Part shown: one piece after another, positions 1 to 9,791 of the stretch | Layout of the letters: each line of letters opens with the position of its first letter | Numbering within the stretch: the stretch's first letter is position 1 | Assembly (NCBI GenBank): GCA_031552405.1 | Contig: JAVBMN010000023.1 | Location: forward strand, 1 to 64,000 | Direction of reading: 5' to 3' | Origin: UBA1794 sp031552405 | GTDB lineage: Bacteria > Bacteroidota > Bacteroidia > Bacteroidales > Bacteroidaceae | DNA length: 64,000 bases | Notes under the pieces: generated by a model | Database searches by the model: none | What the model saw: the letters and a program-made list of their open reading frames with translations, nothing else | Told to the model about the DNA's origin: nothing | Position numbers and translations under genes: made by a program

Positions 1-139
1 ACTCGTAAGAGAACTCCATAAGTATATCAAATATTACAATCAGGAAAGAATCAAATTGAAATTGGGAGGACTAAGCCCAATCAAATATAGATTAGAAAAA
101 AATAGAAGTTAAACCGTCCAACTTTTGGGGTTCAGTACA
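1..139 (+). mobile_element. Right end of an IS3-family insertion sequence (left part outside window)
   Basis: The left edge carries the 3' end of a DDE transposase gene (stop at 110-112) followed at once by a terminal sequence at about 114-139 that ends in GTACA. It reads as the outer inverted repeat of an IS3-type element; the complementary strand begins TGTACTGAACCCC. IS3-family ends typically terminate in 5'-TG...CA-3', which agrees with the CA at 138-139. The other end and the target duplication cannot be seen, so the element's identity and integrity are unknown. Confidence 0.7.
2..112 (+). CDS. IS3-family transposase OrfB, C-terminal fragment
   Basis: Frame 2 is open from the window edge to TAA at 110-112. 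It encodes about 36 residues, including YIKYYNQERIKLKLGGLSP and an end in KYRLEKNRS. The YxxYYNxxRxxxxLxGLSPxxYR pattern is the hallmark C-terminus of IS3/IS150-group integrase-type transposases, just after the catalytic Glu of the DDE triad. The catalytic core lies upstream of the window, so whether the transposase is intact cannot be judged. The stop codon lies only a few bases from the inferred inverted repeat, the normal arrangement in this family. Confidence 0.75.
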   Translation, partial: LVRELHKYIKYYNQERIKLKLGGLSPIKYRLEKNRS

Positions 140-145
140 AACCCC

Positions 146-228
146 ACCCTTCACACCCTTCACACCTGTCCTTCACCCGCAAAGCCTTTATACATGGGCA
201 TTACAGAGTATATGAAGGAGGTGAAGGG
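146..228. repeat. GTGAAGGG/CCCTTCAC short inverted repeat cluster
   Basis: Two CCCTTCAC octamers (147-154, 156-163) and a near-copy TCCTTCAC (169-176) face a GTGAAGGG (221-228), giving an inverted-repeat unit. The same octamers recur at 62137-62424. It lies between the IS end and the end of metY. No gene is visible in 113-267. Confidence 0.6.
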
Positions 229-267
229 CAAATAGGGAAACACCTGGAAGGGAGAGCGGTTTCTCTG

Positions 268-1554
268 TTATTGGGCTTGCATGGCCTGTTCGAGGTCGCG
301 GATGATATCGTCCACATCTTCGATACCGACGGAGAGGCGGATAAGATCGGGGGCTACACCGGCGGCTACCAGTTGCTCGTCGCTGAGCTGGCGGTGGGTA
401 TGGCTGGCGGGATGCAATACACAGGTACGGGCATCGGCTACATGGGTTACGATAGCTACGAATTTGAGACGATCCATAAACTGAATGCTCTCTTCACGAC
501 CACCTTTGAGACCGAAGGCGATGACACCGCAGGTACCGGAAGGCATGTATTTTTGGGCTTGCTCGTAGTATTTATTACCAGGCAGGGTAGCGTAGTTTAC
601 CCAGGCTACATTCTCATTAGTTTGCAACCACTCAGCCACTTTCCGGGCATTGCTACAATGACGGGGCACGCGCAGGTGCAGGGTCTCGAGGCCTATATTC
701 AGCAAGAAGCAGTTGAAGGGGGAAGGGATAGAACCCAGGTCGCGCATCAACTGAACAGTGGCTTTTGTAATATACGCACCTTTTCCGAATGCCTGAGCAT
801 AGATAAGACCATGATAAGACTCATCGGGAGCGGTAAGGCCGGGATACTTACCGGGGTATGCTTCCCAGTCAAAACTTCCGCTATCCACAATAACACCTCC
901 CACGCTGGTGGCATGACCCTCCATATACTTAGTGGTGGAATGGGTTACGATATCTGCTCCCCACTCAAAGGGGCGACAGTTTATGGGAGTGGGGAATGTA
1001 TTATCCACAATGAGAGGCACACCATTGGCATGGGCTACACGGGCAAATTTCTCGATATCAAGTATCTGTCCGCCGGGGTTCGAGATGGTTTCGCCAAACA
1101 GCAGTTTGGTATTGGGAAGGAAGGCAGCATGCAACTCCTCTTCCGTAGCATCGCTATCCACAAAAGCGCATGCAATACCCAGCTTTTTAAGGGTCACACT
1201 GAAAAGGTTATACGTACCTCCGTAGATATTGGAAGAACATACGAAGTGGTCGCCGGACTCGCAGATATTGAAGATGGCGTAAAAGTTGGCTGCCTGTCCA
1301 GAGGAGGTAAGGATAGCTGCTACTCCACCTTCGAGGGCTGCAATCTTTTTGGCTACCGCTTCGTTGGTGGGGTTTTGCAGTCGGGTATAAAAGAAACCAC
1401 TTTCTTCCAAGTCGAAGAGTTTGGCCATTTGGTCACTGGTTTCATATTTAAAGGTAGTACTCTGGTAGATGGGTAACACGCGTGGTTCGCCTTTGCCAGG
1501 TTCCCATCCGCTTTGCACACAAAGCGTGCCGAGGTTCATTTTCTTATTTTCCAT
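268..1554 (-). CDS. metY: O-acetylhomoserine aminocarboxypropyltransferase (O-acetylhomoserine sulfhydrylase)
   Basis: A 428-residue cytosolic PLP enzyme of the Cys/Met metabolism gamma-family. It condenses O-acetylhomoserine with sulfide (or methanethiol) to give homocysteine (or methionine). The full-length fold is visible: N-terminal TLCVQSGWEP, substrate-binding YTRLQNPT near residues 56-63, and the Schiff-base lysine K209 in HSTTKYMEGH. The C-terminus SVGIEDVDDII is characteristic of the family. Its length matches MetY, which is longer than MetB/MetC (about 390 residues). The ATG at 1554 is used; an internal Met at residue 6 is an alternative start. It lies 25 bp downstream of the MG2/plug protein with no terminator between, so co-transcription is possible although no functional link is evident. 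Confidence 0.93.
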   Translation of the reverse strand: MENKKMNLGTLCVQSGWEPGKGEPRVLPIYQSTTFKYETSDQMAKLFDLEESGFFYTRLQNPTNEAVAKKIAALEGGVAAILTSSGQAANFYAIFNICESGDHFVCSSNIYGGTYNLFSVTLKKLGIACAFVDSDATEEELHAAFLPNTKLLFGETISNPGGQILDIEKFARVAHANGVPLIVDNTFPTPINCRPFEWGADIVTHSTTKYMEGHATSVGGVIVDSGSFDWEAYPGKYPGLTAPDESYHGLIYAQAFGKGAYITKATVQLMRDLGSIPSPFNCFLLNIGLETLHLRVPRHCSNARKVAEWLQTNENVAWVNYATLPGNKYYEQAQKYMPSGTCGVIAFGLKGGREESIQFMDRLKFVAIVTHVADARTCVLHPASHTHRQLSDEQLVAAGVAPDLIRLSVGIEDVDDIIRDLEQAMQAQ

Positions 1555-1579
1555 TATTTATTCGATATACATATTATTA

Positions 1580-4258
1580 TCAGGGGGTTATTTTCACTAC
1601 ACTAGTTGTTCTGGCGGGGCGGCCGTCAGTGGTAAGACCTTCCAGCACCACCTGGTGATCACCGCCACGATCATCCGTATAATATTCAATCAGCGCGGTG
1701 CCGTCGGGTTCCAGTACCACCTTAGGGTTCCAGTACAGGGTAATACGGAGGTCGGACTCAGACTTCTCTTTCTGAGCCGGGGTATTGTACACCGGGCTAT
1801 AGAACTCTATTGAGTGATTGTATCCGCGTGGGGTAATAAAGGCTGTATTTGTTTTATTACGGGCCACAAGCGGATCCACAGGCCGGGTGGTGATGATAAA
1901 CGCTCCGTTGGAGCCCTGTGTACCCAACGTGGCCAGTCCGGCCGCATTGTGTCTGAGGATGGAGATTTGCTGGATTTCATACCCCATATAATCCTGCAGC
2001 ATATTATAATCGGCCGCAGCATCGTAAATCACATCATTGATGATCAGCACCGGCATCTTGTCGGGGGTGCTCTGAAAGGCAAAGAAAGAGCCGTTGCTAT
2101 CGTCGGTATAGGTTACACCGGGCATCTGCATCATGATATCCCACAGGGACATATTCTGGCGGTCGCCCAAGAACTCTTCCCCGTACTTCCTGTCGGCAAG
2201 GGCATTATAAATCTGATTGGCGCCGCCGGCGCGGAAATTGTCTTTCTTGGCAGTGATGGTCAGTTCTTTCAGACTGTGTATCTGCATACCACCTTCCGCA
2301 AAGTAACGGTCGCGGGCCGCATTCAGGGCCTCTTCCGTAAGGTTGAGGGTGGGCATTCCATCCGGATAAGGAATCTTACTGGTGGCCGGAAATACATCCA
2401 CCGGATCCATCATAATAGTGACCGGAAGGTTATTACGCGACAAGGTACGTACTACAAACTGGGTACTATCGGGCACGTTATCGCCTTCTATTACAAACTT
2501 TCCCGTTTTGCCAGTCAGGGTTCTATACATCTTTCCTATAGAGGATGCCATAGCGGTCACGCCCATATTGGCCGGATTACCCGTTACCGGCATTACACGA
2601 CCGGTAAAGCTCAGGCCCTGCTCCACATAATACTTAAATGCGGTATCTGGCATCTGAGTAAAATCACTGGTATTAAAGCGCCTCCAACCGTGGGTCAGCA
2701 TTAACAGGTTCTGTTCAGCAGCTGCACGTCGGTTACTTGCCAGGAAGTAACGCCCCGGATTTTCCACAAAACCTTTCAGGTCGGAGGTCAACCACAGCTC
2801 GGACTGTATAGTACTCGCCAAGGTATCAAGGGGCGACATATCCATATTGGTAACGCTGACACCAAAATCACCTGCCAAGGGGGCATTATTGTAATCCTTT
2901 GCAGTGAGGGAAAGTTGTACGCGCTCCCGTTTTCCATAAGAGGGACGATCGGCCGCCAGCTCCAGCACAGGTTGCTGACTGCGTTTCACAAATATCAGGC
3001 GTTCACTCAGTGTTTTTCCTTTCTTGTCAATAAGAAGCAGATGCGTAATTCCGTCGCGCAAGTACTCATCCGTAATAAGATCACTATTGCGTTCGGCGTT
3101 CATTATCTGCATATAGCGCAACATGCCCCGCACATGCGCTACGGCATAGAGAGTATCGGGCCAGGGAGTTTCTTCGTCTTTCATAACCTGAAAGGCAATG
3201 CCGGCGTTGGTGCGTTTGGCCGACAGTTTGAGGCCGGACTTCACTTCGGGCAGATCGAAACGTTTCTTCAGGCCATCCTCGGAAGTAATCTCCGCATAAA
3301 AGCGATCCCCCTTCACAGCGGTAAGGTTAAAGGCCCCCATTCCGTCACACATAGTGGACAATGGGGCAACTTCCTGCCCCGACTGATTAAAGACCTTCCC
3401 ACTTACCGGAAGGGAATAGCCGTTACTTGCCTGGGCTTTAAATGCCACAATCTGGTTGGGGACGGCCAGCAGGTCGCCACCCTCAGGAAAGAATGTCACG
3501 CTATATTCCTTAGCTTCCAGATAAGGATAAAGGGTTGTTTTGTAGTCGTTTTTGTCATCCAAAAAGGCTATTTCGATGCATTGCTTCTTTCCGGTCGGAT
3601 TAAAAGGAAGGTCAATAGACACATGACCCTTTTCATCGGTAGTTACCTTACCTTTGCTGATAGTATTATCGCCCGAATACACGACATATTCCAGCTTTAC
3701 TTTGCGATCGAAATCCGCACGTCCCAGTTTAAAGTCAATCTTTGCACGGATCTTACCGCCGCCTATTGATTCATACTTAGCCTTGGTCACAATCTCCATA
3801 TCAATGGAGTTTCCAATACGTAACAAACGGGAATAGAAGTAATCCGGATTCTCGTTCTTCATCCAGTTGGTATAAGAACGCAGGTAATAATCGCCAGCCG
3901 GAAGAGAGCCTTCCAGTTTCAGATTGCCATAGAAGCAACCTTTTTCCTCTTTCACCTTCTTGCTGAGAACCACCGAATCCTTCCGGTTAACCAGTTCTAC
4001 CATAATGGTTTTGCTAAAGGCATCCTGTTCACGGTGACTCATGGCACTGACCAGATATCCCTTGAACCAGATATTTTCTCCGGCTGCATACAAGGAGCGG
4101 TCCAACTGCAGGTATACTTTCTCCTGCGGAGTCCTTACCAACATCTGAAAATAACGAAGAATAGAGTCTTTTACAGAAGGCGCTGAACAAAGCGCTGTAC
4201 ACAACACACAAGCCAACAGGACAAAAGAGAATCGCCTGTTTCGAACTATTTTATGCAT
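1580..4258 (-). CDS. Large exported protein with MG2-like and TonB-plug-like domains
   Basis: About 892 residues from the ATG at 4258. An upstream TTG would extend it by 8 residues, but the ATG leaves a good signal peptide (MHKIVRNRR then a hydrophobic run to CTALCSA). Near residues 42-65 the segment KVYLQLDRSLYAAGENIWFK matches the macroglobulin-like MG2 module common in Bacteroidetes surface proteins. Around residues 650-765 there is a TonB-receptor plug-like domain (LWDIMMQMPGV, PVLIINDV, GSNGAFIITT), but no beta-barrel follows, so it is not a transporter by itself. Proteins of this family are predicted to be exported and anchored at the outer membrane; their function is unknown. It is divergent from pepC, and the 100-bp gap holds both promoters. 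Only a near-match of the -7 consensus (one extra base) is seen for this gene. Confidence 0.75.
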   Translation of the reverse strand: MHKIVRNRRFSFVLLACVLCTALCSAPSVKDSILRYFQMLVRTPQEKVYLQLDRSLYAAGENIWFKGYLVSAMSHREQDAFSKTIMVELVNRKDSVVLSKKVKEEKGCFYGNLKLEGSLPAGDYYLRSYTNWMKNENPDYFYSRLLRIGNSIDMEIVTKAKYESIGGGKIRAKIDFKLGRADFDRKVKLEYVVYSGDNTISKGKVTTDEKGHVSIDLPFNPTGKKQCIEIAFLDDKNDYKTTLYPYLEAKEYSVTFFPEGGDLLAVPNQIVAFKAQASNGYSLPVSGKVFNQSGQEVAPLSTMCDGMGAFNLTAVKGDRFYAEITSEDGLKKRFDLPEVKSGLKLSAKRTNAGIAFQVMKDEETPWPDTLYAVAHVRGMLRYMQIMNAERNSDLITDEYLRDGITHLLLIDKKGKTLSERLIFVKRSQQPVLELAADRPSYGKRERVQLSLTAKDYNNAPLAGDFGVSVTNMDMSPLDTLASTIQSELWLTSDLKGFVENPGRYFLASNRRAAAEQNLLMLTHGWRRFNTSDFTQMPDTAFKYYVEQGLSFTGRVMPVTGNPANMGVTAMASSIGKMYRTLTGKTGKFVIEGDNVPDSTQFVVRTLSRNNLPVTIMMDPVDVFPATSKIPYPDGMPTLNLTEEALNAARDRYFAEGGMQIHSLKELTITAKKDNFRAGGANQIYNALADRKYGEEFLGDRQNMSLWDIMMQMPGVTYTDDSNGSFFAFQSTPDKMPVLIINDVIYDAAADYNMLQDYMGYEIQQISILRHNAAGLATLGTQGSNGAFIITTRPVDPLVARNKTNTAFITPRGYNHSIEFYSPVYNTPAQKEKSESDLRITLYWNPKVVLEPDGTALIEYYTDDRGGDHQVVLEGLTTDGRPARTTSVVKITP

Positions 4259-4322
4259 TTCCTGAATATTTATTAAAGCCAAGGTTTTGCAAGGAACACC
4301 ATGTCAAAACCTAATAATTAAC

Positions 4323-4330
4323 TATCTTTG
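4323..4330 (+). promoter_or_regulatory. -7 promoter element TATCTTTG for the pepC gene
   Basis: An exact match to the Bacteroidetes TAnnTTTG element, 30 bp before the ATG at 4361. It overlaps a possible TTG start at 4328, which argues against that start. No clear -33 TTG was found at the usual 19-21 bp spacing. Confidence 0.6.
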
Positions 4331-4360
4331 CCTGCAAATATATTTAATTTATCAAGGAGT

Positions 4361-5551
4361 ATGAAGAGATTGACTGCATTTTTATCACTTATTGTGTTAT
4401 TTCTTTCCGTGCAGGCTCAGAAAGAGTCGGCAGACAGTATTACCAAAAAGTTCACTTTCACCACTATCAAAGAAAGCCCTATCACCTCGATAAAGAACCA
4501 AAACCGCTCCGGTACCTGCTGGGCATATTCAGCATTGGGCTTCCTGGAGTCTGAATTGTTGCGGCAGGGAAAAGGCGAGCACGAGCTTTCGCGTATGTTT
4601 ATCGTACAACATACCTACCGCGACCGTGGCATAAACTACGTACGCTTCCACGGAGAGGCCCCTCTAGGACAGGGCGGCAGCTTTTACGATGTAATGTACG
4701 GGATCAAGCACTACGGAATCGTACCTCAGGAGGTATACAAAGGAATTGAATACGGCGACAGCCTGCCCAACTTCACCGAGCTTGACATCGTGATGACTGC
4801 CTATATCCAGGCTGTCGGCAAGAGCGACTTAAAGAAACTCTCGCCCGTGTGGATGAAAGGATATGAAAATATGCTGAATGCCTACTTCGGCCCCCTGCCC
4901 GAGAAGTTTTCCTACAAAGGCAAAGAATATGATCCGCGCAGCTACGCCGCTTCATTGGGGCTAAATGCCGATGACTACATTTCGCTGACCAGCTACACCC
5001 ACCACCCCTTCTACGGGGCATTCTCCCTTGAGATCCCCGATAACTGGCGTGGAGGATTAAGCTACAATCTGCCGTTAGATGAGCTGATGAGCACCATGGA
5101 CTACGCCGTACGTAACGGGTTTACCATGGCTTGGGGAAGCGATGTCAGCGAAACCGGATTTAACCGCTACGGCCTGGCCCTTATGAGTAACGACGGAAAA
5201 ACGCCCGACCTTACCGGAAGCGATGCCGTACGCTGGCTGGGCACTGACAAGAAAGCCTCAGCTGATACCACCCAGCTGATCCCCTCCCCTATACAGATTA
5301 CCCAAGAGATGCGCCAAAAAGCATTCGACAACTGGGAAACGACCGATGACCACGGTATGATCATCTACGGTCTGGCTAAAGACCAGTACAACAATGAATA
5401 CTTCATGGTAAAAAACTCGTGGGGAACAATGGGAAAATATAAGGGCATCTGGTATGCCAACAAGGCTTTTGTGGCCTACAAAACAATGAACATACTGGTT
5501 CACAAAGAAGGAATCCCGAAAGAGATCCGAAAGAAGTTAGGTATCAAATAA
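4361..5551 (+). CDS. pepC: C1-family aminopeptidase C / bleomycin hydrolase-like cysteine peptidase
   Basis: 396 residues from the ATG at 4361, preceded by AAGGAG. The N-terminus MKRLTAFLSLIVLFLSVQAQ is a signal peptide, so the enzyme is exported, unlike the cytosolic PepC of Firmicutes. The papain-type triad is visible: C53 in GTCWAYS, H331 in DDHGMII and N352 in VKNSWG. The family (peptidase C1B) trims N-terminal residues inside a self-compartmentalised hexamer; here it probably acts on periplasmic or surface peptides. The hybrid sensor kinase begins 30 bp downstream on the same strand with no terminator, so the two may be co-transcribed. Confidence 0.88.
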   Translation: MKRLTAFLSLIVLFLSVQAQKESADSITKKFTFTTIKESPITSIKNQNRSGTCWAYSALGFLESELLRQGKGEHELSRMFIVQHTYRDRGINYVRFHGEAPLGQGGSFYDVMYGIKHYGIVPQEVYKGIEYGDSLPNFTELDIVMTAYIQAVGKSDLKKLSPVWMKGYENMLNAYFGPLPEKFSYKGKEYDPRSYAASLGLNADDYISLTSYTHHPFYGAFSLEIPDNWRGGLSYNLPLDELMSTMDYAVRNGFTMAWGSDVSETGFNRYGLALMSNDGKTPDLTGSDAVRWLGTDKKASADTTQLIPSPIQITQEMRQKAFDNWETTDDHGMIIYGLAKDQYNNEYFMVKNSWGTMGKYKGIWYANKAFVAYKTMNILVHKEGIPKEIRKKLGIK

Positions 5552-5581
5552 AGGCGTATCCGCCAATTACCCTCTACTCCC

Positions 5582-8500
5582 ATGAAAAAGCTTTTTTGCA
5601 TCTTATGCCTACTTATAACTTTCCTTCCGGAGAAAGCTAATCCGGCCACGTCAAACCTCCAGTTCAGGCAGTTTTCCTCCTCGAATGGACTGCCCAATGA
5701 TGAGGTTCAGAATGTGTATCAGGATCAGGAAGGTTACATCTGGATCGGCACCCGCTCCGGGCTGTATCGGTATGATGGCTACAATGCAAAAGCCTATAAG
5801 TTTTCATTGTCCGACCCCAACCTACTGACCAGCAACAACATACTATGCATTACAAGCGATGAGTTGCACCAGCTGTGGGTAGGAACCAACAAAGGCCTCA
5901 ACATACTGAATCGCGTAACCGGACACATCCGCAAGGTTATCCTACCTGGCAGTTCGGGCAACAACCTGATCTCATGCCTGCTGTACAGGAAAAACGGAGA
6001 AGTATGGATAGGAACTGACGGGGGGCTGTATCGTCATGACCCAAAGACCGGGCACTTCGGGATGCTTTTTAATATCTCCGGTAACAGCATCCTTCCCCGG
6101 TGCGCCATCAAATCCCTAATAGAAGACAAACAAGGAGATGTATGGATAGGAACCTGGGACAATGGATTATTCCGATATTCCACCCAGGAAAATCGCTTTA
6201 TCCAATATCCGCAGTTCAATCCGCGCAATTCTGCCCAAGCCCTGTGCGAGGACAGCTACGGCCGTATCTGGGTGGGCACTTGGAATGTGGGGTTGTACTG
6301 TCTTGAAAACCCACGGGAGATGTCCGGCCTCCGCTGGAAATACTACGATAAGAAAGACTTTCAGAAAAACCTTCCCGCCAACTTCATCTACTCTCTGCAG
6401 GAGGATACTACCACCCACACCCTGTGGATAGGCAGCAGCAGCGGGCTAGTGATCATGGACCTGCAAAGTGGAGAACTGACCAGCTATCGCGCAGAAGAGA
6501 AACAGCATCACATCCCATCCAATGAAGTGACATCTATCCTGCAAGGGCGCTCCGGCCTGATGTGGATCAGCACCCTCGGTGGCGGCGTTCTGTGTACAGA
6601 CACTCACCTCAAACCTTTCCGGAATGTAACCTTGGAAGATAAAAACGAGAACGATATTTCCATGAACGGAGTGCGCAGCTTCATGGTGGATGCACAAAAC
6701 CGGATATGGGCGGGAGCCGGGACGTATGGATTCATCATCTATGATCCGGCCACGCAAGTAACCACCACATGGCAGCAGATGCCTGAGTTTTCGCACATTG
6801 GTTGGCTGCCTTCCGTATATGCCATCTGCCAGCGAAGAAATGGCGACATCTGCTTAGGCACCTTCGGCGGGGGAATCCTACTCTACCGACAGGGAGAGAG
6901 GGTACAACTCGTTTCTGCATACAATGGGCAAAGCTATCTGGCAGACAATGACATCTATTGCTTTATAGAAGACGAGAAAGGAAACCTTCTGATAGGAACA
7001 GGAAGAGGACTTTCCCTGCTGAATGCACAGGGAGAAGGCATCTCTTTGAATAAATATGCCTCCTTCGACATTGAACGAAGCATCATCCAAAGTATCACTC
7101 GCAGTCGCGACGGCAACTTCTGGATAGGCAGTACCGAACACGGTATCATCCGGCTGGAAGGAGACCTCTCAAAACCGGAAGAGTTGCACTTTTCCTGCTA
7201 CAACAGTTACAACAAGAAACAGCCGGTAAAGGGAACACAGAAAGTGCTTGAGGACAAAAAAGGGCGCATATGGGCAGCCTCTTTAGAGGGAGGATTGTTC
7301 CTTTATAACGCTAAAAAGGACGTATTTGAAGCCGTCAATGCCCGTTTCAACATACCGGGAGAACGAATTTGCAGTATTGAAGAAGACGAGGAAGGTTGCC
7401 TGTGGGGATCTACCAACTATGGTTTGGTGCGTATAAAGGCCGAAAATGTGCCTACCGGCTTTACGGTGCGCATCTTTAATGATGCCGACGGGCTGCAAAG
7501 CAACTTCTACATCGCCCGGTCTTCCTACCAACACGGAAACAAGTTATACTTTGGAAGCTATAAAGGGTTTTCATACTTCGACCCCAAAGATATCAATCAT
7601 AACTCCACCCCCACCCCGGTATCTATCACCGATATCCGAATATTCAACCAGCCACTCGCCAGCTTCCCACCGGAGGTACGTGAGAAGATCTCCCCGGAGA
7701 TGCCTGAATACACCAGCCGTATCACACTATCTGATGACCAGAACAACTTCAGCATTGAGTTCTCCGGGCTCTCCTTTGACCAATCCATGAAGGATCTGTA
7801 CGCGTACAAACTGGAAGGTTACGACCATGAATGGCAACAAACGGATGCCTTGCAGCGCTTTGCTTACTACAACAACCTGCCAAGCGGCACCTACACCTTC
7901 CGCCTGAAAGCTACAAACTATAGCGGAGTATGGTATGAGAGCCCTAAAACTCTTACCATTATAATACGCCCCCCATTTTGGGCTACCTGGTGGGCCTACA
8001 GCCTTTACATACTTCTGCTTGCAGGAGGGTTGTACCTCGCTTACCGCATAGTAAGGAATCGCACCACACAGCGCAACCAGCTCAAGTTAAGAGAGATGGA
8101 ACGGGATAAAATAGAAGAACTAAACCATAACAAGTTACAGTTCTTTACCAATATCACCCACGAGTTATTAACCCCGCTCACCATCCTTTCCGTCATGGTG
8201 GATGAGTTGAAGCACAGTATTCCACAAGGTTTTACCAATTATGGAGTGATGAAAAACAACATCAACCGTCTGATACGCCTTCTTCAGCAGATCCTAGAGT
8301 TTCGTAAGGCAGAAAGCGGTAACCTCAAGCTGCGTGTGTCCCGAGGTGACATTGCCGCTTTCGTACAACGCGAAGTGGAGTCCTTCTACCCGCTGATGAA
8401 GAACAAAAAGCTACACCTGTCCTTGGTGTGTGACCCTGAAAGCATCCTGGCATATTTTGATACGGATAAGCTGGATAAGATTCTATACAACCTATTATCC

Positions 8501-9709
8501 AACGCCGCCAAGTACAACAAAGAAAACGGCTTCATACAGGTAAACCTTTCCTATGGGGCCGACAAAGACCACATTATTATTACCGTAAAAGACAACGGTC
8601 AGGGCATTTCACCCGAGCGGCAGAAAAGCCTCTTCGAACGTTTCTACGAAGGCGACTACCGAAGATTTAACACTACCGGAACAGGCATAGGCCTCTCACT
8701 GACCAAAGATCTTGTAGAGTTGCATCAAGGAAACATCTCGGTAGAAAGCAATCTGGGAAAAGGCACCACCTTCACCATCAATCTCCCCATCGACCTCTCG
8801 TTCTTTAAAGAGGAAGAAGTGGATGAGCGACCCGAAGAAACCGTGCAGACTGAAGAAAGCCATCCCCTTCTACGTTCGGAGAGCAAGACAGAACAACCGG
8901 AAAACCTGAATGCCCCTACCGTTCTGTTGGTTGAAGACAACGAAGAGCTGCTACAACTTATGAGCAACCTGTTGGGACGCGAGTATCGGATCCTTACCGC
9001 CGCCAATGGAAAAGAGGGAATAGTGATCCTAGAAAACGAAGAAGTGGAACTTATTGTTTCCGATATTATGATGCCTGAAATGGACGGTATTGAATTCTGC
9101 AAGTACACCAAAGGGCAGATTGACTATTGCCACATCCCCATCATCCTGCTCACTGCCAAGAACAAGGAAGAAGACCGTACTGAAGCATACGAATCAGGGG
9201 CGGATGCATTCATCTCCAAGCCTTTCCACCTCTCGGTGCTTCATGCCAGGATACGCAATCTGCTAAAAACGAAGGAGCGGACTGCCAAAGACTTTAAGAA
9301 ACAGCTGGTATTTGAGGTACAGGAACTGCACTACACCAGCATGGATGAAGACTTCCTGCAACGCGCCGTGCAATGCGTTCACAACCATTTGGATGATTCC
9401 GAGTTTGACCAACAACAGTTTGTAGAAGAGATCGGGTCCAGCAAGTCTACCCTTTACAAGAAGTTAAAGTCGCTGACTGGTCTTAACACGTCTGCCTTTA
9501 TACGGAATATACGTCTGAAAGCCGCGTGTACAATAGCCGAGAGCAAGCCCACCATCCGCATCTCCGAGCTGGCTTATGCAGTAGGATTCAATGACCCAAA
9601 GTACTTTAGCTCCTGCTTTAAGAAAGAATTCGGGATGCTCCCCAGCGAATATATGGAACGGTTCATCCCGCCTACGGATAATGAGTCCAAGGAAGATCTC
9701 TCCTCTTAG
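5582..9709 (+). CDS. Hybrid two-component system sensor/regulator (HTCS)
   Basis: A 1375-residue one-protein signalling system. In order: signal peptide (1-20); periplasmic two-propeller sensor made of repeats with WIGT-type signatures (about 25-720); a Y_Y_Y domain (about 735-795) just outside the membrane; one transmembrane helix (about 800-822); HisKA with phosphoacceptor H860 in ITHELLTPL; HATPase with N, G1 and G2 boxes (LLSNAAKYN, DNGQGIS, GTGIGLSL); a receiver domain with phosphoacceptor D1161 in VSDIMMPEMDG; and a C-terminal AraC-type DNA-binding domain (about 1260-1360, ISELAYAVGFNDPKYFSSCF). HTCS proteins bind oligosaccharides in the periplasm and activate polysaccharide-utilisation loci. 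No SusC/SusD pair occurs in this window; the nearest glycan gene is the GH2 at 14305, so its targets are uncertain. Confidence 0.95.
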   Translation: MKKLFCILCLLITFLPEKANPATSNLQFRQFSSSNGLPNDEVQNVYQDQEGYIWIGTRSGLYRYDGYNAKAYKFSLSDPNLLTSNNILCITSDELHQLWVGTNKGLNILNRVTGHIRKVILPGSSGNNLISCLLYRKNGEVWIGTDGGLYRHDPKTGHFGMLFNISGNSILPRCAIKSLIEDKQGDVWIGTWDNGLFRYSTQENRFIQYPQFNPRNSAQALCEDSYGRIWVGTWNVGLYCLENPREMSGLRWKYYDKKDFQKNLPANFIYSLQEDTTTHTLWIGSSSGLVIMDLQSGELTSYRAEEKQHHIPSNEVTSILQGRSGLMWISTLGGGVLCTDTHLKPFRNVTLEDKNENDISMNGVRSFMVDAQNRIWAGAGTYGFIIYDPATQVTTTWQQMPEFSHIGWLPSVYAICQRRNGDICLGTFGGGILLYRQGERVQLVSAYNGQSYLADNDIYCFIEDEKGNLLIGTGRGLSLLNAQGEGISLNKYASFDIERSIIQSITRSRDGNFWIGSTEHGIIRLEGDLSKPEELHFSCYNSYNKKQPVKGTQKVLEDKKGRIWAASLEGGLFLYNAKKDVFEAVNARFNIPGERICSIEEDEEGCLWGSTNYGLVRIKAENVPTGFTVRIFNDADGLQSNFYIARSSYQHGNKLYFGSYKGFSYFDPKDINHNSTPTPVSITDIRIFNQPLASFPPEVREKISPEMPEYTSRITLSDDQNNFSIEFSGLSFDQSMKDLYAYKLEGYDHEWQQTDALQRFAYYNNLPSGTYTFRLKATNYSGVWYESPKTLTIIIRPPFWATWWAYSLYILLLAGGLYLAYRIVRNRTTQRNQLKLREMERDKIEELNHNKLQFFTNITHELLTPLTILSVMVDELKHSIPQGFTNYGVMKNNINRLIRLLQQILEFRKAESGNLKLRVSRGDIAAFVQREVESFYPLMKNKKLHLSLVCDPESILAYFDTDKLDKILYNLLSNAAKYNKENGFIQVNLSYGADKDHIIITVKDNGQGISPERQKSLFERFYEGDYRRFNTTGTGIGLSLTKDLVELHQGNISVESNLGKGTTFTINLPIDLSFFKEEEVDERPEETVQTEESHPLLRSESKTEQPENLNAPTVLLVEDNEELLQLMSNLLGREYRILTAANGKEGIVILENEEVELIVSDIMMPEMDGIEFCKYTKGQIDYCHIPIILLTAKNKEEDRTEAYESGADAFISKPFHLSVLHARIRNLLKTKERTAKDFKKQLVFEVQELHYTSMDEDFLQRAVQCVHNHLDDSEFDQQQFVEEIGSSKSTLYKKLKSLTGLNTSAFIRNIRLKAACTIAESKPTIRISELAYAVGFNDPKYFSSCFKKEFGMLPSEYMERFIPPTDNESKEDLSS

Positions 9710-9725
9710 GAATATACACTCTAAC

Positions 9726-9764
9726 AATCAGAGCCGAGACTTTATATTAGTGTCGGCTCTGATT
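9726..9764. terminator. Stem-loop between convergent HTCS and dehydrogenase genes
   Basis: A 12-bp perfect inverted repeat (AATCAGAGCCGA at 9726-9737 with its complement at 9753-9764) sits between the two convergent stop codons. The flanks are AT-rich rather than a clean T-run, so it may act as a weak bidirectional terminator. Confidence 0.6.
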
Positions 9765-9791
9765 ATATAATGAAAGACGCAAACTATATAG

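Noticed and set aside
271..1476. Long plus-strand open frame (401 codons) over metY
   Set aside because: It is the antisense shadow of a fully conserved metY; the translation has no family features.
4328..4360. TTG start extending the aminopeptidase
   Set aside because: The codon lies inside the -7 promoter element and the extension precedes a complete signal peptide.
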